55,781 bases of DNA. Origin: an uncultured Saprospiraceae bacterium (GTDB lineage Bacteria > Bacteroidota > Bacteroidia > Chitinophagales > Saprospiraceae). Location: positions 1 to 55,781 of the forward strand of contig CALFUK010000022.1 of assembly GCA_937929945.1 (NCBI GenBank). The letters run 5' to 3'. Both the position numbers and the translations under genes were made by a program. Below, piece after piece: positions 26,348 to 35,920 of the stretch. Below the pieces are notes generated by a model. The model was not told the origin of the DNA. It saw only the letters and a program-made list of their open reading frames with translations, and made no database searches. Position 1 is the stretch's first letter. Every line of letters begins with the position of its first letter.

Positions 26348-29300
26348 ATGAATTTCATGAAAACCAGAGGGAATTATAAACCTCAAATATTTTATCAACA
26401 AGGCTTGGCCAAATTAGTATTACTTTATCTTCTAATTGTTCCTTACTATTCCCTACTTACAGCTCAAGAGGTGACATTGAAAGGTAATGAAAAAAATAAT
26501 TTCGTCAGAGTCATTGAAGAGTTCAACAATTCAATTTATTACATCACTGCAACCGATGATGACGAAAGTTACTTAACCAAAACAAATTTGAGTGGCTCGG
26601 AAATATGGAAATGCCCACTATCCTCAGAGTTTATGGCAAATGACCTTACTATACTAAATAATAGAATATTTGTTGTTGGTAGATCTGCATATGCCTTCAA
26701 TTTTTCAAATAATTCTGTGATTACATCTATTGATGATTTAGGTAGTAGTTATAGTAAGGTTAGTTCTAAGGAATTCAATATTTCAGGTAGAGATAATTTT
26801 ACTAGAGTCATCAAACATCATTCCCTGCCTGACCATCTTTTGGTTCAGAGCTTTTCACAAGGGGATGATGTGAATCTAATTACTTTCGATACCGATCTTA
26901 ATATGGTATCAGGTTCAGTATATGATTCTGGTGATGATCAATTTTGGGGAGGTTTAAAAGATGATCAACTTGGCATTACGCTGACAGGTAATCTAGGTGG
27001 ATTCAATAGTGGATGTATGGTTAATTTCAACAATGATTTGGACGTCAAATCTGCTTACAAATACAATAATATAGGGTATATAAACGATCACATAGACAAA
27101 AGTGATAATAGTAGAATCATTACAGGAAATACTTCTGATAATAAAGGATTCATTGCGGAAGTGGATAGTAGTGGAAATCAAATCTGGGCCAAAATTATAG
27201 ATCAAACAAGCCTCTTGAATAAAGTCAATTTTCTTGGAACATCAACCACTCAAAATGGTACGCAAGACAGGTACATTATTAACGGAAGGGCTGCTGATAA
27301 TACCTTCTTTATCCTCAAAATTGCAGTTAATAATAACAATCAAGGTCAACAATCACTTTATGACTCAGATCAAATGGATTTTAGAAAGAAAAGTTTGAAA
27401 TCTAATAATGCCTTTGACTTATCCATCCTCTGGGCTAAGCAAATGGTAATTGAGGGTACTAAAAGTGAAGGAAATATATATACTTGGCATAATAACTTAA
27501 TCTACGCCATTGATCAATTTTCTAATCTACCCAATGGATTTGGAGGAGTAGATTATTCTTTATCAGTGACTGATGATAACTTTAATAGTTGTATCAGTAT
27601 CCCACTCAATTATACAGTAAGTGATTTAATCATCACTCCACAAGCATTTACAGTTACTAAAAGTGCTTATTCAATTCCCAATGCAATAACACAATCCTTT
27701 CTACCAGAAGTTGAATTTTCACTCGAAAATATCTGTGTGCCTGCAACATGCTTGATTGATACCTTAAGCATTAATACAGGATACAACAGCATAACAGATG
27801 ATACATACGATATCATGACTCAGGATGGATTTTGGATATTAGAAGATGCCTGTCAAGATAATGGTCCAGTCAATCTCGGTTCACCTGCATGGAATATTGA
27901 AAAACATCCTGCATGGTCCGCTCCAGGATACAAGAGTACCTACATTTCTGCTTTCTCAAATCCAGGTAGTAATTTAGCTAATATAAATACAGGTGATCCT
28001 TATAAGTTTAGACGATGTTTTTGTTCTGCCTATGCTAATACAGAAATTGAATTTGACATAAATGTGCATGTTGACAATCAGATGAAATTTTTCTTGTATG
28101 ACCCTGCTAACGGTACCCAGACTTTATTGGGAGAGGTAACCAATGGAAGTAGTACTTCTAATTTTAAGGGCCAGCCAGAACATTTAAATATCACCCCCAT
28201 AACATTAGGCCCATCAGGTCAGTACTGTATAGAAGCCGAGCTTCGCAATGATCATACTGACACTCCTATGGGACTTAATATCGAAGGTTGGATTTCTGGT
28301 GATGGCATCACTACTGACGCTTGTTGTAACCAGACATCTTATATCACTGGATATAAGTATCGCGATCAAGACTGTGATGGCGTAGTTGGTTTTGGTGATC
28401 CAATTGTAGCAGATTGGGTGATAGAATTATTAGATGCTGAAGGAACTGTAATCTCCAAGGACACTACTGATTCTAATGGCTATTATGTCTTTGAAGTCAC
28501 AGAAGGAGAATACACACTTAATGAAATAGAACAAGAAGAATGGGAATATTCCACACCAGAAAATGGCCAATTTGACATCTTTTACATTAATGCAAATGAA
28601 GTGGTCCAAAAAGATTTTGGTAATATTTATGTCGGTCCTTTAGAAACGACTCCTTTAGAATCAAGTTGTTATGAGGTAGAATCTAATATCTCTTTTGAAT
28701 GGATCGGAAAGTCTTGTGATTGTCAGATGACCTTATACTATAGAGACTGCAACGATGCGTCTCAGTTTATTCCAATTTCTGATGTAGAGAATACTGGAAG
28801 CTACACTTACAACATCCCTGAATATCTAATAGGTGATATTGAATTCATGCTCGAGGACTGTGAAGGTAATCAAGTCCCTTTTGTGGGATGCATTACCATC
28901 TCTGAATTTGACTTAAAGATCGCAGCTGTTCAGACAGATTGTGGAGAATATGAATTTAGCTACACTGTAACTGAACTATCACCAAGCGACATTGCATCCG
29001 TAGCGTGGAATTTCGGTGTGCTAGGCTCATCAACTATTGCCAATCCTACATATACTTTTGAAGAATCAGGGGATTACCAAATCAAACTGCAAATTATCAC
29101 AAATGATGGATGTATCCTTAGACAAAGTATGACGCTAAACGCATTATTTGGGTCCCTTGACGAAAACTGCAACTTCTGTCCCCCCAATGTGCTGAGCGAA
29201 ATAGAACAAGGTGACCTATACATATATGATGAGTGTTTTGGCATGATCATCAAATCACCCAATGGATCATGCTTTAGAATCAAAGTCAGCGATGAGGGAC

Positions 29301-29350
29301 TCTTATACGCACAAGCCATTGACTGTCCAGACACTACAGTATCACCATAA
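26348..29350 (+). CDS. large secreted protein with SdrD-B/Cna-like and PKD-like domains
   Basis: A 1000-residue protein with an N-terminal export signal (LAKLVLLYLLIVPYYSLLTAQ, about residues 21-41, split here by its Lys). Residues about 45-480 look like a beta-propeller or repeat region with recurrent 'DSSGNQIWAK'-type strands. A galactose-binding-like segment follows (about 480-655), then an SdrD-B/Cna-type domain from about 664 (YITGYKYRDQDCDGVVGFGD ... TTDSNGYYVFEV), and a PKD-like domain from about 853 (IASVAWNFGVLG ... YTFEESGDYQIKLQI). The end is Cys-rich and shows no recognisable type IX sorting domain. An extracellular adhesin or surface structural role is likely. It lies just upstream of a LytTR/LytS system. 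Confidence 0.8.
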   Translation: MNFMKTRGNYKPQIFYQQGLAKLVLLYLLIVPYYSLLTAQEVTLKGNEKNNFVRVIEEFNNSIYYITATDDDESYLTKTNLSGSEIWKCPLSSEFMANDLTILNNRIFVVGRSAYAFNFSNNSVITSIDDLGSSYSKVSSKEFNISGRDNFTRVIKHHSLPDHLLVQSFSQGDDVNLITFDTDLNMVSGSVYDSGDDQFWGGLKDDQLGITLTGNLGGFNSGCMVNFNNDLDVKSAYKYNNIGYINDHIDKSDNSRIITGNTSDNKGFIAEVDSSGNQIWAKIIDQTSLLNKVNFLGTSTTQNGTQDRYIINGRAADNTFFILKIAVNNNNQGQQSLYDSDQMDFRKKSLKSNNAFDLSILWAKQMVIEGTKSEGNIYTWHNNLIYAIDQFSNLPNGFGGVDYSLSVTDDNFNSCISIPLNYTVSDLIITPQAFTVTKSAYSIPNAITQSFLPEVEFSLENICVPATCLIDTLSINTGYNSITDDTYDIMTQDGFWILEDACQDNGPVNLGSPAWNIEKHPAWSAPGYKSTYISAFSNPGSNLANINTGDPYKFRRCFCSAYANTEIEFDINVHVDNQMKFFLYDPANGTQTLLGEVTNGSSTSNFKGQPEHLNITPITLGPSGQYCIEAELRNDHTDTPMGLNIEGWISGDGITTDACCNQTSYITGYKYRDQDCDGVVGFGDPIVADWVIELLDAEGTVISKDTTDSNGYYVFEVTEGEYTLNEIEQEEWEYSTPENGQFDIFYINANEVVQKDFGNIYVGPLETTPLESSCYEVESNISFEWIGKSCDCQMTLYYRDCNDASQFIPISDVENTGSYTYNIPEYLIGDIEFMLEDCEGNQVPFVGCITISEFDLKIAAVQTDCGEYEFSYTVTELSPSDIASVAWNFGVLGSSTIANPTYTFEESGDYQIKLQIITNDGCILRQSMTLNALFGSLDENCNFCPPNVLSEIEQGDLYIYDECFGMIIKSPNGSCFRIKVSDEGLLYAQAIDCPDTTVSP

Positions 29351-29411
29351 TCTAAACTGCTCAGCACAATTTAAATTACAACGTCTCTTGATATCCTTAA
29401 AATCTTTGATC

Positions 29412-29443
29412 AGGAGCCAAGACTATCTCTTGGCTCCTTCTTT
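29412..29443 (+). terminator. intrinsic terminator after the secreted protein gene
   Basis: AGGAGCCAAGA, CTATC, TCTTGGCTCCT: perfect 11-base stem with a 5-base loop, then TCTTT. It lies 62 bases after the stop at 29350 and separates that gene from the two-component operon. Confidence 0.85.
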
Positions 29444-29549
29444 AGACAATTATTTCAGTATGACCTATACCAACTTTTAAACTTTAAGACCATCAAATAC
29501 ACTAATCTATCCAAAATATTTTTATCTTAGACATGAACCAACATCCACC

Positions 29550-30275
29550 ATGAGAACTGCCATCATCGAAAACGAGACGAAGGCTCAACGACTGCTTTCT
29601 GATATCATCAACACATATTGTACAGAGCTAGAAGTGATCGGCATAGCTCCAACGGTAAATGATGGCAGACGATTGATCACAGAACATAAACCTGACTTGC
29701 TTTTTCTGGATATACAACTGGATGATGGTGATGGCTTTGATCTACTGGACATTTTAGACCAACAAGAACTCAAAGTGATCTTTACCACAGCCTATGACAG
29801 CTATGCCATCAAAGCCTTCAAGTACGAGGCCATAGACTATCTTCTTAAGCCTATCACTCCAAAAGAAGTCATGAAAGCTGTAGAAAAGGTAAAACGAATG
29901 AAAGAATCACAAGTCTCTTTCCAGCAATTAAAAGCACTCTTGCAAAATAAAACCACAGACACTTTGCGTGTCTCAACTGCTGAAAGCATCAGTCTCATAA
30001 AAATATCAGACATCATCAGAATCGAAGGTGATGGCGCCTACTCCACTATTCACTTAGCTGATGGAGAATCAGAAATGGTCAGCCGATCAATTGGCCAATT
30101 AGAAAACGAAATCAATCAATCATCTTTTCTTCGCGTACATACCAGCCACCTCATCAATCAATCTTATCTCCGTAAATACATCAAAGAGGACGGAGGTTAT
30201 GCATTGATGAAGGATGGGGTTAAGCTGCCTGTGAGTAGAAGGAAGAAAGATATAATTCAAACTATCCTATATTAG
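29550..30275 (+). CDS. LytTR-family response regulator
   Basis: An N-terminal receiver domain with phosphoacceptor Asp54 in LLFLDIQLDDGDGFDLL, the switch Thr in KVIFTTAYDSYAIKAF and Lys in YLLKPIT. The usual N-terminal acidic pair is IIENE rather than IxDDE. The C-terminal LytTR domain runs from about 137 (DTLRVSTAESISLIKISDII ... FLRVHTSHLINQSYLRKY, in parts). It binds DNA and is the natural partner of the LytS-type kinase at 31231; only one small gene lies between them. Start ATG at 29550. The call is firm. Confidence 0.93.
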   Translation: MRTAIIENETKAQRLLSDIINTYCTELEVIGIAPTVNDGRRLITEHKPDLLFLDIQLDDGDGFDLLDILDQQELKVIFTTAYDSYAIKAFKYEAIDYLLKPITPKEVMKAVEKVKRMKESQVSFQQLKALLQNKTTDTLRVSTAESISLIKISDIIRIEGDGAYSTIHLADGESEMVSRSIGQLENEINQSSFLRVHTSHLINQSYLRKYIKEDGGYALMKDGVKLPVSRRKKDIIQTILY

Positions 30276-30277
30276 TA

Positions 30278-31234
30278 ATGACTACGAAATTAATATTTAC
30301 AACGATAATACTATTTATTATCACTGGGCTAACAATAAAACGCAATAAGCTATATATCTCAAAAAAATGTGAAAAATGCAATGAACATATCTGTGAAACA
30401 GAACCACTAATAGTATTTTATAATCAATGCGAATTTTTAAAACTTTTGCATAGTTTTTCTAACCATACTCAAATTGATAGAAGTGACTCATTCACTAATC
30501 AATTTTGCATAGAAGAACAAATAAATCTTCGTGGTTACATACCCACAGCCCTATATTTTGACCCAGAAATAATACCGAATGTAAATCTTAATAGCATAAT
30601 TGACAATAATGGCCATTGCTTTAGGGTAAGAGCCTTATTTCAAAACATAAATGAGATGTACATGCAAAACCAATCTATCGAGTTGTCTGACAACTATATT
30701 GACTTGACTAATTCAGCGTTATCTGTTAATACTATTACAGATCCTTTACCATACATAACCACAGCTCAACTAAATAATAATGGTTATTTTCCTAGAAATT
30801 TACAATTTAATGAGTTAGTCCCTTCTCCATTTAATCAACAATTAGATAAAATTGAAGTTCCATACTGGGAGCTTATGGAATTAGTAAGATATTCAGACTA
30901 TATTGGAATATCTGGCGCACGAGTATCTAGTGGAAATCATATGATAGATGAGAACAATAGAGGAATATACAACGCATGTAACAAGGATTATTTTACTTTG
31001 AAGTTTACTGGATTTAGAGATGGAGGATATTTTACTTTTATTATCTCAAACGGACAAAAAATAAAATATATAAAAATGGTGCCAAATAACTACTTCGCAC
31101 AATATCAGAGAGATACTTCATCTGTTGCAAATCGAATTCAATCTAAATCGATGGTTCCACCACCAACTGGAAATCGAATGATTCCTGGAACTGTATGGGG
31201 ATCTCCATGCCCTCCTGTTTGGATACCACAATGA
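30278..31234 (+). CDS. hypothetical membrane-anchored protein encoded within the two-component operon
   Basis: A 318-residue protein with an N-terminal hydrophobic anchor (LIFTTIILFIITGLTI) and a Cys pair soon after (KKCEKCNEHICET). The remainder is presumably periplasmic and resembles nothing I know; it has GGYFTFIISNGQKIKYIKM and a Pro-rich end. It begins 2 bases after the response regulator and overlaps the kinase gene by four bases (ATGA), so it should be a functional member of the system, perhaps a ligand-binding or accessory protein. Base composition is very AT-rich, as is the adjacent sensor half of the kinase, suggesting the two arrived together. Confidence 0.72.
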   Translation: MTTKLIFTTIILFIITGLTIKRNKLYISKKCEKCNEHICETEPLIVFYNQCEFLKLLHSFSNHTQIDRSDSFTNQFCIEEQINLRGYIPTALYFDPEIIPNVNLNSIIDNNGHCFRVRALFQNINEMYMQNQSIELSDNYIDLTNSALSVNTITDPLPYITTAQLNNNGYFPRNLQFNELVPSPFNQQLDKIEVPYWELMELVRYSDYIGISGARVSSGNHMIDENNRGIYNACNKDYFTLKFTGFRDGGYFTFIISNGQKIKYIKMVPNNYFAQYQRDTSSVANRIQSKSMVPPPTGNRMIPGTVWGSPCPPVWIPQ

Positions 31235-34107
31235 TCAAACAAAGATCACTATTAACTTTAATTTTAACTTACTCAATTTTCCCAATTCTTATTGGACAAA
31301 ATGAATCACTACTTGGGAAATATCATAACACGTTCCATTCTGAAATTAATAACGAATTTTGGATCGCATCGTCTGCCAAAGGATTTAATAGGATTAAGGG
31401 AAATAAAACTGAATACTACGTTTTAAATGACTCATTAAGTGGTTTAAAAGGTAGTTATATCCAAAGCAAAATATTTCCAGAAACCGATAACATATTTTGG
31501 ACATCAACAGATGATCATTTATGTAAATTTAGTAGCAAGGAGAATAAATTTAACTGCTTTCAAACTGAGATAAACAAAAATTTTCTCACTCAAGGCTATC
31601 ATATATTCTATATAGATACTACCAGTAGTTTACTTTATTACAGAGCGGATTCTATCATACTTGAGTTAAACACTTTTGATTATAGCACTAAGATAATAGG
31701 GAAAACCGATGCTATTAGATTTTCAAAATTAGAAGACGAAATATATGCAGCTCCGTGGTCCAAAAAGCCAGGAATTGAATATTGGGCAAAAACCAACCAG
31801 AAATGGAAAAAGGAATATATTGATTTTACTAATTGTCATCCGTCGCTTAGAAAAATTCAAACAGTCAAATTTTTTCATTACGATAGTCAGATATGGATAA
31901 TTACAAATTATGGAGTCATGAAATTCAATAAATCTGATTCATGCCAATCAAAACTAATTGACATAAATGACCATCAAACAATACTGTATGATGCTATTAT
32001 ATATGATAAATATTTATTAATAACATCTCAAGCTCATGGATTGATTATTTTCGATATGTCTACGGAGAAGTTTATTTTAAACAAGAATTGCTCAGAATTA
32101 TTTTCAGTAAATAAGATAACACCAAATTACATTTATATATCATCAAAAAACGAAATTTTTCTTTCATACCCAGGTATTGGTGTTAAAAAATATAATTTAT
32201 TTGAAATTTTACAATGTAGCTTACAGGTAAATGACATCAAGCATTCGAAAATAATCAAAATATTTCAAGATATAATCTTTACATCAGACTTAAATAATTA
32301 TATACTAATTTTTAAATATGAAAATAATAGATTGGATTTAATTGAAAAATTACAGGTTTCAATTGAAAAGATAGTTGATTTTGAAGCAATTAATCAAACT
32401 GAATTAATCATCGCTGGTCTAAATGATTTATACTTATTTAATACAAAAAATAATAGTTTGCAACGAATTAATAAAACTAATATAGGTCAGTTAAATGATC
32501 TTATCCAAGATAATAATATACTTTATGTTTCTGCAGAACAAAAAGGCCTTTTACTAAACAAAGCTGATTTGACGATTGGATTATCAAATAGCATAACAGA
32601 TAATTTACGAAAAATAAGTTACGCTGACGAACTAATGAGAGTAGAATTATCCGAAAGTGGTCAAATTAGAATTATAGACAATAATAATGATACAATTCTT
32701 AAACTTAATACCTATATTAATAATACTACTTATAATCCTGTTTTGAGCTCTCACCTCTGCGCCACCACCTCCGGCCTCTACCAAATCGACAGCACTTACC
32801 AAGTAAGCCAACTCGCGACCCAACCTTGGCAAATCGGTAACCGCTCCATCTCAGAGATCGAATACCACCAAGGCTGTGTCTACATGACCATAGAGAATCG
32901 CTTAGCCCGCTATAATACTCAGACCAAAGAACTCCGATACTTTACCAAAGACAGATTTGATCATTCACCCGTATTTGCCATCCAAGACTCGGTGATCCAT
33001 GTGGCTGAAAAGTATGTGATGAGCTATGATCTCGAAGAAGCATTCAACGATACAAATAGCTACATCCTCAAATTGGATGAGCTCAAGATTAATAGAGAAG
33101 CACTCAATCTGTATCAGACTGACATCTCCAATGGACTCGACTTAGATCACACCCAGAATGAAATCGCTTTCACACATTACACCAACAACTGGCATAATGC
33201 AGACTTATCTACTCTCAGATATAAATTGCTTCCTCACTATCCAGAATGGACCATGATCGAAAATGGTGAAGAAGTTGAGTTTCCCTTTCTGCCGCCAGAT
33301 GAATACAGCTATATGGTGCAAGGCATATTGCCTTCAGGAGAGATGACCGAGATCACCACATTTCCTTTTGTCGTCAATCCGCCATGGTGGAAGACCACTT
33401 GGTTCTATGCATTATCGGGGATAGGCCTGATTGGATTATTATACGCCCTGTACCGATACCGCTTAAATCAACTGACTGAATCTCTCCGCATAGACAATGA
33501 GATGAGCCAATTGGAAAAATCGGCTCTCCAGGCTCAAATGAATCCTCACTTTATCTTTAATTGCTTGAACTCCATTCAAGGATTTATCATGGATAATGAT
33601 AAAGAGCAGGCGATGGAGTACCTCGGTAAATTCGCCAAGCTGATCAGACTCAATCTAAATGCATCAGTCGATTCTTTCATTCGCCTCGACCAAGAGATAT
33701 TAATCTTAGAGAACTACCTCTCTCTAGAGCAACTCAGACATGATTACAGCTTCTCTTATCAGATTCATACGGCCCAAGACATCGCAAAAGAAGTCATCCA
33801 TATCCCACCCATGCTGTTACAACCCTTTGTCGAAAATGCAGTCTTACATGGCATGAAGGGCAAAGAGTCTCATGGCAAGATTCAGATAGACTTTACCAAA
33901 GATCAGGCAATGCTCGTCATAGACATCAGAGACAATGGATCAGGCTCAACAAATGCTAAGCCATCAAAAATCCATCGTTCGCTAGGCATGAGCATCACTA
34001 AGAAGAGACTGGCCCACATCAACAGCAGCGAATCAGAGCAATATGCCATAGAGCAGATTCCAACTCCTGAAGGCACCCACAATCGAGTCAGGATTCTAAT
34101 AAGCTAA
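31231..34107 (+). CDS. LytS-type sensor histidine kinase with beta-propeller sensor, mosaic gene
   Basis: A 958-residue kinase. After a signal/anchor segment (LLTLILTYSIFPILIGQ) come WD/propeller-like repeats (about 25-600), a Y_Y_Y-like domain (about 640-715), a transmembrane helix (WFYALSGIGLIGLLYALY, about 725-742), and a His_kinase domain with the phospho-accepting His773 in AQMNPHFIFNCLNSIQ, then the ATP-binding IPPMLLQPFVENAVLHG and IDIRDNGSG. It should phosphorylate the LytTR regulator at 29550. I chose the ATG at 31231, overlapping the previous stop. Composition changes abruptly near 32740 (residue about 505): 9 of 60 bases are G or C at 32281-32340 but 35 of 60 at 32761-32820. The kinase domain is intact. 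Confidence 0.93.
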   Translation: MIKQRSLLTLILTYSIFPILIGQNESLLGKYHNTFHSEINNEFWIASSAKGFNRIKGNKTEYYVLNDSLSGLKGSYIQSKIFPETDNIFWTSTDDHLCKFSSKENKFNCFQTEINKNFLTQGYHIFYIDTTSSLLYYRADSIILELNTFDYSTKIIGKTDAIRFSKLEDEIYAAPWSKKPGIEYWAKTNQKWKKEYIDFTNCHPSLRKIQTVKFFHYDSQIWIITNYGVMKFNKSDSCQSKLIDINDHQTILYDAIIYDKYLLITSQAHGLIIFDMSTEKFILNKNCSELFSVNKITPNYIYISSKNEIFLSYPGIGVKKYNLFEILQCSLQVNDIKHSKIIKIFQDIIFTSDLNNYILIFKYENNRLDLIEKLQVSIEKIVDFEAINQTELIIAGLNDLYLFNTKNNSLQRINKTNIGQLNDLIQDNNILYVSAEQKGLLLNKADLTIGLSNSITDNLRKISYADELMRVELSESGQIRIIDNNNDTILKLNTYINNTTYNPVLSSHLCATTSGLYQIDSTYQVSQLATQPWQIGNRSISEIEYHQGCVYMTIENRLARYNTQTKELRYFTKDRFDHSPVFAIQDSVIHVAEKYVMSYDLEEAFNDTNSYILKLDELKINREALNLYQTDISNGLDLDHTQNEIAFTHYTNNWHNADLSTLRYKLLPHYPEWTMIENGEEVEFPFLPPDEYSYMVQGILPSGEMTEITTFPFVVNPPWWKTTWFYALSGIGLIGLLYALYRYRLNQLTESLRIDNEMSQLEKSALQAQMNPHFIFNCLNSIQGFIMDNDKEQAMEYLGKFAKLIRLNLNASVDSFIRLDQEILILENYLSLEQLRHDYSFSYQIHTAQDIAKEVIHIPPMLLQPFVENAVLHGMKGKESHGKIQIDFTKDQAMLVIDIRDNGSGSTNAKPSKIHRSLGMSITKKRLAHINSSESEQYAIEQIPTPEGTHNRVRILIS

Positions 34108-34152
34108 TAAACACTCGAGTTAACTTATTGAGAACCTGTATCATCTAGCTTT

Positions 34153-35676
34153 CTACACCAACTCAAACACCCGCCCAAAATACCCCGTCAATTCCGTCAC
34201 TGCTTCATCACGCGCCTCTACACCCGCCAAAACCTTAGCCAGCCGCTTCTTATACTCCAGCTGCATCGCTCTGCCAATCTGGATGCGCTGTGCCTGGGGC
34301 GAGCCCGCACCGTGCATGGACTCCGTAAGGTAACCCACCGCATTTCTACCCAGCGTCATATTCTCTATGAGGCGGAGGATGCGCATGCGATCCTCTGTGG
34401 AGTACTCCGCTTTGCCCTGTAGGTATTTCTTCACCAAGGCTCCGATCTCTGGATGATTGAGGTCCTTCTCTGATGGCATGGTAGCTACGAGCCCGCCGCC
34501 CAGATCTTGTGCCAGCCGACCTATCTCGTAGGGCATCTTCGTCACGTGGTGCTTACAGACATTCGCCAGCATATCATCACAAAGGTAGCAGCCTGACTTC
34601 GTCGCATGACCCTGGTATGAGGAGGCGATACCCGTGGCATAGATGGTCTCATTCAGGTGAGTCATCTCGACCAGCTTATCCTTGATGTGTGAGGCCTTAT
34701 CCACACCATTCATCTCCGCGATGGAGGCGGCAGCGCCGATGAGGACATCCCCTACTCCACTCTTACACACATAGCTCCTGCGGTGATAGGTGGTGAAGCG
34801 CTCCACCAGCATAGATGCGAATTCGTACTCGCCATCCATGAAGACTAAATCATGCGGGATGAAGACATCCTCGAATACCACCATGGCCTCTTGGCCTCCG
34901 TATTCATGATTGCCCGTGTCAATATTGCCACCCTCCATGCTGCGCGAATCACAGGACTGACGCCCATAGATGTAGGTGATACCCTTGGCATCCACTGGTA
35001 CAGCACCGATGATGGCATAGTCTCGATCAGCTTCTTTCAGCCGCATCGTCGGCATGATGAGCATCCAGTGAGAATTAATGCAGCCCGTCTGATGCGCCTT
35101 GGCTCCTGAGACATAGACGCCCTCATCAGTACGCTTCGTGATGTGGACGAACATGTCTGGATCAGCCTGCTGGTGCGGCGCTAAGCTTCGATCTCCTTTC
35201 ACATCGGTCATGGCGCCTCCCACGACATAGTTGTGCTCATGCATCTTAGTAAGAAAATCTTTCAGCTTGCTGTGATAGCTGCTGCCATGAGCTTCGTCCA
35301 TCTCAAAGGTGACAGAGTAGAGCGAATTAAAAGCATCCATACCGACGCAACGCTGAAAGCAGGTACCCGTATTCTGGCCCAACTTACGCTGCATCTTATT
35401 CTGCATCACCATGTCATCCGTCGACATGGAGACGTGGAGAAAACGACTGACGCGCTCTCCTGTAAATGGTGACACCACCGAGGCTAATTCGGGTTCTCTC
35501 ACAGCCAGGTCGTAGGTCTCAGCCACCGCATTGATGGATGGCCTGATGACGGGATGCTCTACGGGGTCTTGTACTTTCTCGCCCATCAGGTATATCGTCA
35601 GCTCTCGATCTCTCAGGCTATCTATGTAATCCGCGCCTGTTCTGATTTTCTGTTGGCCTGCAGGTGGCTGTTTCAT
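34153..35676 (-). CDS. 4-hydroxybutyryl-CoA dehydratase-like enzyme (HpaB/AbfD superfamily)
   Basis: The protein (507 residues) belongs to the 4-hydroxyphenylacetate 3-hydroxylase/acyl-CoA-dehydrogenase-like superfamily. Features point to the iron-sulfur FAD dehydratase branch: the Cys-x3-Cys pair in TGTCFQRCVGMDA (C106, C110) and the cluster HRRSYVCKSGVGD (H298, Y302, C304, K305), which match in kind the [4Fe-4S] ligands of the Clostridium aminobutyricum enzyme (Cys99, Cys103, His292, Cys299 as I recall); true HpaB oxygenases lack them. The His-to-Cys spacing here is one residue shorter than my recollection. The reaction would be 4-hydroxybutyryl-CoA to crotonyl-CoA. No 4-hydroxybutyrate-CoA transferase gene is near. 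A copy of the shared upstream element ends at its ATG. Confidence 0.85.
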   Translation of the reverse strand: MKQPPAGQQKIRTGADYIDSLRDRELTIYLMGEKVQDPVEHPVIRPSINAVAETYDLAVREPELASVVSPFTGERVSRFLHVSMSTDDMVMQNKMQRKLGQNTGTCFQRCVGMDAFNSLYSVTFEMDEAHGSSYHSKLKDFLTKMHEHNYVVGGAMTDVKGDRSLAPHQQADPDMFVHITKRTDEGVYVSGAKAHQTGCINSHWMLIMPTMRLKEADRDYAIIGAVPVDAKGITYIYGRQSCDSRSMEGGNIDTGNHEYGGQEAMVVFEDVFIPHDLVFMDGEYEFASMLVERFTTYHRRSYVCKSGVGDVLIGAAASIAEMNGVDKASHIKDKLVEMTHLNETIYATGIASSYQGHATKSGCYLCDDMLANVCKHHVTKMPYEIGRLAQDLGGGLVATMPSEKDLNHPEIGALVKKYLQGKAEYSTEDRMRILRLIENMTLGRNAVGYLTESMHGAGSPQAQRIQIGRAMQLEYKKRLAKVLAGVEARDEAVTELTGYFGRVFELV

Positions 35677-35768
35677 GTGTTACTATTTTAGTACTAATGT
35701 CTATCAGCAAGTACGAATTTTATTCACCCACTTGAGGTGCATTACTTATCTGGGTCATAGACGTTGGT
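35677..35768 (-). promoter_or_regulatory. shared upstream element, copy before the dehydratase gene
   Basis: On the minus strand: CAACGTCTATGACCCAGATA, then GCACCTCAAGTGGGTGAATA, then CTTGCTGATAGACATTAGTA, then AACAC directly before the ATG. Order, spacing and end point match the copies at 4175-4364 and 47420-47513. Confidence 0.6.
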
Positions 35769-35865
35769 TGATTGCTAATGAGTGGTAAGTTAATTCTTAT
35801 CATTCAGTATTTATGAATATTCATCATGCAGCTACACTGCACGCTAAGCCTGATATTACAAATTA

Positions 35866-35893
35866 TTGAAATAGATAACTACAGTTATATTTG
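35866..35893 (+). promoter_or_regulatory. Bacteroidota-type promoter of the helicase-nuclease gene
   Basis: TTG at 35866-35868 and TATATTTG at 35886-35893, 17 bases apart: the TTG / TAnnTTTG pair used by the Bacteroidota primary sigma factor. It lies about 28 bases before the ATG at 35921. Confidence 0.7.
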
Positions 35894-35920
35894 CAGCATT
35901 GCTGATCAACTAATTGACAT

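Noticed and set aside
34153-35676. Annotation as 4-hydroxyphenylacetate 3-monooxygenase (HpaB)
   Set aside because: The Cys-x3-Cys and His/Tyr/Cys/Lys residues point to the iron-sulfur dehydratase branch; no flavin reductase (HpaC) gene is near.
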